11,236 nucleotides of DNA from Flavobacteriales bacterium (GTDB taxonomy: Bacteria > Bacteroidota > Bacteroidia > Flavobacteriales > BACL11), in assembly GCA_002724895.1 (NCBI GenBank), contig PBQB01000005.1:4351-15586 (forward strand). Reading direction: 5' to 3'. Shown in pieces: positions 6,728 through 11,236 of the stretch; position 1 is the first letter of the stretch, and every line of letters starts with the position of its first letter. The notes under the pieces were generated by a model, which had not been told where the DNA came from, did not search any database, and saw only the letters and a program-made list of their open reading frames with translations. Made by a program: the position numbers and the translations under genes.

Positions 6728-9700
6728 TCAATTTAGAATAATTACTTTAGAATAAATCTCATCATCAATTTCAATTGATATTAAATACGATCCTTTACTA
6801 TAACTTTCCATCAATATTTTATGATGTTGAATATTTTGATATTTATTATCATAATAAACTTTCTTTCCAAAAATATCTAAAATTCTAACTCTTATATTTT
6901 GCTGTTTTTCAAAATCAATAAAAATGATGTCAGATGTTGGGTTAGGATAAATACTTATCCCCTTATTAAATAATTTATTTGTCGATGAAACAGAAAAATT
7001 AAAACTAGTAGTATAAACATCTCCTAACTCAGAATTTATAGTTGCTGTAAAAATTAATGGAATACATGGATTTATAAAAACATTGTTAAAAGTTATAGAA
7101 CTTGAATTACCAGATGTATATGAGTTCCCATCAGGAATAGTATTTGCAATAATAGAAATTCCTCCTGTAGCAAGATTAGAGATAGAAAATGTACCTAAAG
7201 CACCTTGCATTGAATCAACTGCTTGAACTATAATGTCAGATGGAGGCACAATTGAAGAAACAATAACATTAGTACTTAAACTAATTGCTCCTCCTCCAGC
7301 CATCATCAAAGCTGTTCCAATAGTATCTCCAATATTCATATTATTTATATCAAATGAGCCTGCATTTGATTGAAATAGTCCTGTTGACATATCAACTTCT
7401 CCTGAATCTTGACCTACAGTAATTGTTAAGTCAGTTAAGCTATCACACAAATTATTAGATAATGAAACATCTACTGTTGGTGAGAAAATTGTTGAAAATA
7501 AAATTGTTGCAGAATCAGTACATCCATTTGCATCTGAAACAATCATAACATATTCTCCTGAACTTAAAGGGTTAATTGTAAATAATGTACCCAAATTATT
7601 TGCACTTGATGCGACTAAATTATAATTTGGATTATAAAAACTATAGTTATATGGGGGAGTTCCACCACTTGCTATTCCAGAAATAGTTCCTGTAGAGGAT
7701 GTTAAACTTATCTGAATTGGCATAGCTTCCAAAACAAGAAATGTATCTAAAAGAGAACATAAATTAGAATCTATAATTTCTACCCAGTAAGTTCCTGCAG
7801 ATAAATTATTTATATCCTCTGTAATTTCTCCATTACTCCAGATAAAAGAATATGGATTAACACCTCCGTTTGGAGTGATATCAATACTACCTGTTGAATC
7901 TCCACTACATAAGATAAAAGAAGTTGATGAGCTATTGCTAATCTGATTAATTAATGAAAATATCTCAAAATCTATATTTGGAGAAATGCAACCATTAAAA
8001 TCTGAAATTACCACACTATAAATTCCTGTAGATATATTTAATAAATCTTGTGAAGAAGCTCCATTACTCCAATTATATATATATGATGGTGTCCCTCCTA
8101 ATGGAGTAATATCAATGCTTCCATTAAAAGAATTAGTACAAATAGAATCTGTAATGATTGTTAATGAACTATCTATTCCAATACTATTTATAATTTGAGA
8201 AACAGTAATTGTATCAATATCTTCGCAAAGACTTGAATCTGTTACACGAACTTGATAATCACCAGCATATAAACTATCTGGATTTACAGGAAAACCGTTC
8301 ATATCAAACCAATATACATTATAAGGTGGGAAACCACCTGTAGGATTAACACTAGCAGTTCCATTATTATTACTACATATTGCTGCAGTAGATGTTGGAT
8401 TAGCCTTCATTAAATCACATGGTGGTAAAACATAGATTGAAATAATTGTTGATTGATTTTCAATTGCTGGAGCAGGACAAAAATCATCTTGTACTCTAAG
8501 TACAAAAGTATATAAACTTGGCCTTGACTGTCCTGGACAATTATTGATTATGTGATTACATGAAGTAATCCATTCAAAATAACCTATTCCTGATCCTCCA
8601 GAGGTAACAAAAGGAGGATTTGCTCCAGAAGAAAGCTCTTGAAAAGTAGCACATGGTGGGTTTTGACATAAAGAAGGAGGATTGGTATTATAATTCAAAA
8701 ACTGTCCTCCAGAAACATCAAAAAGTAAATCTTGTCTTGAACCATTAGGATAATAGTCATAATCATTAGCTTCAAATTCAAAAGAAACAGTATCTCCACA
8801 ATGAACCATAGTATCCCATCTAAATGGTTCAGGACTATTTGCATAAAAAAATGGTGGCTGAACAATTGGTCTAACATTACAAAGTGTATCAGCCCCAACG
8901 TTCCCCATAGTTGTATCTCCTAAATTACAAGTAGGATGAACTAGAACAACTTGAACTTCTCTGAAAATTTCAGAAATCAATTGTCCGCATCTATAAGATG
9001 ATACATTTGTACATGTAACATAATTTCCTGTAAACTCTGCAGGATAAGTTGTTCTTCCAGTTTGAGTATTTAGTACTATTCCTGTAATAGGATTATCAAA
9101 TGCATAAGGGTGAACTGAATTATCAAAAGGGATTGCTGTACTGTTGGGGTTTAGATAGTCATAAGATGTATTGTTAAGTGGTTGAGCCCAATTATAAACT
9201 ATTGAATCTTGTTCTTCATCAAAAGCGTTATGACTGTATGTAAATCCATTAGAAACTGCTAAAGGGTCATAACCATTTCTTGTCTCTAGTATTGTTCTTG
9301 GTTTTTCATAAAATTTTGGTGAAGAATCATAACAATTATTATTATTGGGATATATAGTACCTAATGAATCGGTATATGGATACATAACAGCGCGCAAAGT
9401 AAAACCATAGCTACTAGGGTTAGAAATATTATCTATTGCATTGTTACGACAACATGAATTCCATGTAAAATGCCATCCATCTGAGTTTGGAGTTCCTATT
9501 AAACGTATAGTATCCGACCTATAAATATGTTCCTCAACTGCTCCCGCATCATTGGTAGAGTATTGAATATTTTGACCATTACAAGAAAAAGGATCATTTG
9601 GTCCATTTATTGTATCACATGTCGGTGAAATATCAGTTGCTTCTACCCAGTTTAATGGGATTGACGACATGTTAGGTATATTATGAGTTTGTAAATTCAT

Positions 9701-9880
9701 AGTAGTAGCAATTGCAACTCCTTGACAATCTCTATAAACTTTTACCTCAAAAACATAAAAACCTGATTTATTACCTGACTTAATACATTTCCATGTAATT
9801 TCTCCACCCATTAAGTGGGTAGAATAACTATTAAATGAAAAAATAAAACATGAAATGATAAAAACTAAGAACTTTTTCAT
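6728..9880 (-). CDS. Large secreted surface protein with SprB-like repeats and type A T9SS sorting domain
   Basis: This complete 1050-residue protein is exported to the outer surface by inference. Residues 1-20 are a signal peptide, with likely cleavage after SYS. The mature protein opens THLMGGEITWKC, a start typical of large Bacteroidota surface proteins. Residues 21-~488 form a Cys-rich, Asn/Pro-rich region (two Cys at 143-144, many spaced pairs). Four SprB-like repeats lie at ~497-560, 575-632, 655-716 and 725-790, each with a GG-x-P-Y core, W/F, and a G-Y/E-x-V-x-x-x-D close. Residues ~800-968 are a beta-rich block I cannot name. Residues ~970-1050 are the type A sorting domain (ISIYPNPTSD ... 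VRILDIFGKKVY ... KGSYLISIEI ... SKVIILN), cleaved by the T9SS sortase in known cases. SprB-type repeats are known from gliding adhesins, but most such proteins are uncharacterised. Tandem with the upstream T9SS gene; 42-base gap. Confidence 0.93.
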   Translation of the reverse strand: MKKFLVFIISCFIFSFNSYSTHLMGGEITWKCIKSGNKSGFYVFEVKVYRDCQGVAIATTMNLQTHNIPNMSSIPLNWVEATDISPTCDTINGPNDPFSCNGQNIQYSTNDAGAVEEHIYRSDTIRLIGTPNSDGWHFTWNSCCRNNAIDNISNPSSYGFTLRAVMYPYTDSLGTIYPNNNNCYDSSPKFYEKPRTILETRNGYDPLAVSNGFTYSHNAFDEEQDSIVYNWAQPLNNTSYDYLNPNSTAIPFDNSVHPYAFDNPITGIVLNTQTGRTTYPAEFTGNYVTCTNVSSYRCGQLISEIFREVQVVLVHPTCNLGDTTMGNVGADTLCNVRPIVQPPFFYANSPEPFRWDTMVHCGDTVSFEFEANDYDYYPNGSRQDLLFDVSGGQFLNYNTNPPSLCQNPPCATFQELSSGANPPFVTSGGSGIGYFEWITSCNHIINNCPGQSRPSLYTFVLRVQDDFCPAPAIENQSTIISIYVLPPCDLMKANPTSTAAICSNNNGTASVNPTGGFPPYNVYWFDMNGFPVNPDSLYAGDYQVRVTDSSLCEDIDTITVSQIINSIGIDSSLTIITDSICTNSFNGSIDITPLGGTPSYIYNWSNGASSQDLLNISTGIYSVVISDFNGCISPNIDFEIFSLINQISNSSSTSFILCSGDSTGSIDITPNGGVNPYSFIWSNGEITEDINNLSAGTYWVEIIDSNLCSLLDTFLVLEAMPIQISLTSSTGTISGIASGGTPPYNYSFYNPNYNLVASSANNLGTLFTINPLSSGEYVMIVSDANGCTDSATILFSTIFSPTVDVSLSNNLCDSLTDLTITVGQDSGEVDMSTGLFQSNAGSFDINNMNIGDTIGTALMMAGGGAISLSTNVIVSSIVPPSDIIVQAVDSMQGALGTFSISNLATGGISIIANTIPDGNSYTSGNSSSITFNNVFINPCIPLIFTATINSELGDVYTTSFNFSVSSTNKLFNKGISIYPNPTSDIIFIDFEKQQNIRVRILDIFGKKVYYDNKYQNIQHHKILMESYSKGSYLISIEIDDEIYSKVIILN
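7511..8392 (-). repeat. Four SprB-like repeats within the 1050-residue surface protein
   Basis: Four beta-sandwich-like units of about 60-66 residues lie in tandem (coding bases 8392-8201, 8158-7985, 7918-7733 and 7708-7511). Cores are GGFPPYNVYW, GGTPSYIYNWSNG, GGVNPYSFIWSNG and GGTPPYNYSFYN. Each ends with a LYAGDYQVRVTDS- or LSAGTYWVEIIDS-like strand and a Cys. Two of the units share GSIDITP before the core, showing they are close relatives, while the first and last are more diverged. The SprB repeat assignment is by motif. Confidence 0.8.
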
Positions 9881-9908
9881 AAAAGAATTAAAACTAATTT
9901 GAATATAT

Positions 9909-9916
9909 CAAAATTA
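9909..9916 (-). promoter_or_regulatory. -7-like element ahead of the 1050-residue T9SS gene
   Basis: TAATTTTG on the minus strand matches TAnnTTTG and lies 28 bases before the ATG at 9880. No -33 TTG is present at the usual spacing. The element overlaps one arm of the inverted repeat at 9913-9932, so the site may serve either as a promoter or as part of an intercistronic hairpin. It is weak evidence that the second gene can be transcribed on its own. Confidence 0.3.
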
Positions 9917-9932
9917 CAAAAATTATTGTAAT
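9913..9932. repeat. Perfect inverted repeat between the two T9SS genes
   Basis: Arms ATTACAA (9913-9919) and TTGTAAT (9926-9932) pair perfectly around a 6-base loop AAATTA (9920-9925). The loop contains the stop codon of the upstream repeat-protein gene (9923-9925, minus strand). In the minus-strand RNA the stem is followed by TTTTGATAT. It may be a weak terminator, an mRNA-stabilising 3' hairpin or a protein site. The stem is short with only one G-C pair, so the thermodynamic case is weak. Confidence 0.35.
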
Positions 9933-11236
9933 ACTATCTTCTTAGTTATAACACCTTGATTAGTAATTATTTCAAGGAAATAAATTCCTTTAGCTCTATT
10001 AGACAAGTCATTAATATAACTATAATCACCAACATAATTAAATAAATCTTCTGAGAATACAATATCACCTAAAATATCTACTATTCTAACTTTATAATCT
10101 AATTTATTATTAAGTGTGAAATTAATATTAACTTTTCCATCAGTAGGATTAGGATAGATTTTAATATCTGAAACTAAGTCTTCAATAAAATTTGGAGGTG
10201 TTAGATCAAGATCAAAATAGGCTGTATCTGCTGTACATATATCATCCGAGACAATTACCCAATACAAGCCTGATGAGACTGCAGGAATAGAAGAAGAAAT
10301 TGCAAATGTATTCCATAAATATGAATAAGGAGATTGACCACCTGAAGCTGTAACTTCTAGCATATTAGAACTATAATTTATAACTGCTGATATTGTTGGT
10401 ACAACTGTGAGATTAGTAGTTATGATAGATTGACAACCTAATGTAGAAACAACTGTATCTAGATAAACTCCTGTTGTATTGTAAGTAGAGTTTGCTACTG
10501 TGTATGATTCTCCTTGACAAATAGTAACATTTTCAGTAATATCATTACCATAAATAATTGTAAGATTTAATTGAATTAGTTCATCACATCCATCTGAAGT
10601 TGTACTCATAAATGTTGCTACATTATTACTGGTAGTATATGTTACACCATCTATCCAAGTATAAGAATCACATGCTGTAATTGCATCTACTAAAGTTACG
10701 CTATTATTAATTGTTAAATAAAGTGTATGAACACTATCACATCCATTTATATTATTGTATGTGTAAGAATAAATTCCAGAATTTGTTAAAGTATCCCCAT
10801 TCCATACATAATTATCACATGCTGTATCTGAGCTAGATCCTGTATTCGAATAATTTATTATTAAATTAAGAGTATGAACACTGTCACATCCTAATACATT
10901 TGTATAGGTATTAGTATAAATACCGCTAGTATCATATATAAACCCATCCCATACATAACTATCACATACAGTTTCTGAACTAAAACCAGTATTAGAATTA
11001 TTTATTGTTAAGTTAAGTGTATGAACACTATCACATCCTACTGAATTAGTATATATATTTGAATATATACCTGTAGAATCGTATACTACCCCATCCCATA
11101 CATAACTATCACATGCAGTTTCTGAACTAGATCCTACTGTACTATTATTTATTGTTAAGTTTAGAGTATGAACACTATCACATCCAACTGAATTAGTATA
11201 TGTATTTGAATATATACCTGTAGAATCGTATACTAC
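9923..11236 (-). CDS. Repeat-rich secreted surface protein with T9SS sorting domain, 5' end beyond the window
   Basis: The frame is open from the window edge (base 11236) to the TAA at 9923-9925, giving 437 visible residues. The methionine at 10607-10609 is internal and not the start. Visible residues 1-266 are tandem ~49-51 residue repeats with a GCDSVHTLNLTINNS core and an ACDSY-W-DG core. Residues 284-342 form a SprB-like domain (ASGGQSPYSYLW ... SSGLYWVIVSDDIC). Residues 358-437 are a type A T9SS sorting domain (IKIYPNPTDGKVNINF ... YKVRIVDILGDIVF ... KGIYFLEI ... TKKIVLQ). The protein is inferred to cross the outer membrane by the T9SS and to stay on the surface or be released. Long repeat stalks of this kind are usual for adhesins, but adhesion here is inference. 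The signal peptide and any functional N-terminal domain are outside the window. Probable operon with, or duplication neighbour of, the next T9SS gene. Confidence 0.9.
   Translation of the reverse strand, partial: VVYDSTGIYSNTYTNSVGCDSVHTLNLTINNSTVGSSSETACDSYVWDGVVYDSTGIYSNIYTNSVGCDSVHTLNLTINNSNTGFSSETVCDSYVWDGFIYDTSGIYTNTYTNVLGCDSVHTLNLIINYSNTGSSSDTACDNYVWNGDTLTNSGIYSYTYNNINGCDSVHTLYLTINNSVTLVDAITACDSYTWIDGVTYTTSNNVATFMSTTSDGCDELIQLNLTIIYGNDITENVTICQGESYTVANSTYNTTGVYLDTVVSTLGCQSIITTNLTVVPTISAVINYSSNMLEVTASGGQSPYSYLWNTFAISSSIPAVSSGLYWVIVSDDICTADTAYFDLDLTPPNFIEDLVSDIKIYPNPTDGKVNINFTLNNKLDYKVRIVDILGDIVFSEDLFNYVGDYSYINDLSNRAKGIYFLEIITNQGVITKKIVLQ
10439..11236 (-). repeat. Tandem array of 147-153 bp coding repeats, cut by window edge
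   Basis: Units, each begun at the Gly of GCDS, are: partial 11236-11186, then 11185-11039, 11038-10892 and 10891-10745 (147 bp, 49 residues each), then 10744-10592 and 10591-10439 (153 bp, 51 residues each). The marker ATGAACACT recurs on the plus strand at 11168, 11021, 10874 and 10727, exactly 147 bases apart. The two outermost visible copies share long identical stretches, for example the DNA coding VVYDSTGIYSN. Unit 4 is diverged in its second half, and the last two units keep only the Cys, Gly and NLTI positions. Each full unit has two Cys. The array continues past the window. Confidence 0.92.

Noticed and set aside
6700..6760. Terminator at the junction of the PPNT-domain gene and the 1050-residue gene
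   Set aside because: I found no stem of more than a few A/T pairs and no T tract following one, although the convergent arrangement makes a terminator expected.
8695..8898. 67-codon open frame on the minus strand starting MGLIHFVML
   Set aside because: It lies wholly inside the 1050-residue surface protein gene on the same strand in another frame. It has no own promoter, and its composition is that of a frame-shifted shadow.
9923..10609. A separate 228-residue gene starting at the ATG at 10609
   Set aside because: The frame is open without a stop from 10610 to the window edge and encodes further repeats, so this ATG is an internal methionine of a longer protein.
10439..11236. CRISPR array, because of evenly spaced repeats
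   Set aside because: The 147 bp period is a multiple of three and covers whole units with no repeat/spacer division. The frame is open throughout and codes a recognisable protein repeat.

Overview
This 11.2 kb window comes from a very AT-rich genome (below about one third G+C by eye) that is almost certainly a member of the Bacteroidota, probably of flavobacterial type. The evidence is two secreted proteins with type IX secretion (T9SS) C-terminal sorting domains, SprB-type repeats, TAnnTTTG-like -7 promoter elements, no Shine-Dalgarno sequences ahead of the genes, and housekeeping proteins in their Bacteroidota forms. Genes are densely packed. No gene-free stretch exceeds about 80 bases, and I see no tRNA, rRNA, CRISPR array, transposase or phage gene.

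Left part (1-4.5 kb). The 3' end of an LptF/LptG-type lipopolysaccharide export permease converges on ettA (an ABC-F translation factor), with a strong hairpin over the junction. Divergent from ettA is a 55-residue two-helix membrane protein of the LiaI/LiaF-like (DUF5668) type. Its end overlaps, antisense, the end of a YhcC/YtqA-type radical SAM protein. Divergent from the radical SAM gene is a 68-residue protein of unknown function, which converges on a metallo-beta-lactamase-fold hydrolase.

Middle part (4.5-6.7 kb). Divergent from the hydrolase is a two-gene unit: a Mur-ligase-family enzyme of the Mpl (peptidoglycan recycling) type, and a secreted or envelope beta-rich protein joined to it by a TAATG stop/start overlap. 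The second protein carries a C-terminal domain with a PPNT motif that I believe is common in Bacteroidota cell-surface proteins.

Right part (6.7-11.2 kb). Two large T9SS cargo genes lie in tandem on the minus strand. The first is complete (1050 residues): signal peptide, a THLMGGEI-type N-terminal region, four SprB-like repeats, an unnamed beta-rich block and a type A sorting domain. The second is cut by the window edge. It shows a tandem array of 49-residue (147 bp) Cys-containing repeats whose similarity decays towards the C-terminus, then a SprB-like domain and a sorting domain.

The functional theme is ordinary core metabolism (LPS export, translation, possible tRNA modification, wall recycling) beside surface-exposed, repeat-rich proteins. 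I find no defence system or mobile element and no clear new multi-gene system. The points most worth a second look are the decaying repeat array, the coupled Mpl/surface-protein pair, the unnamed block in the 1050-residue protein, and promoter elements placed almost on the start codons.
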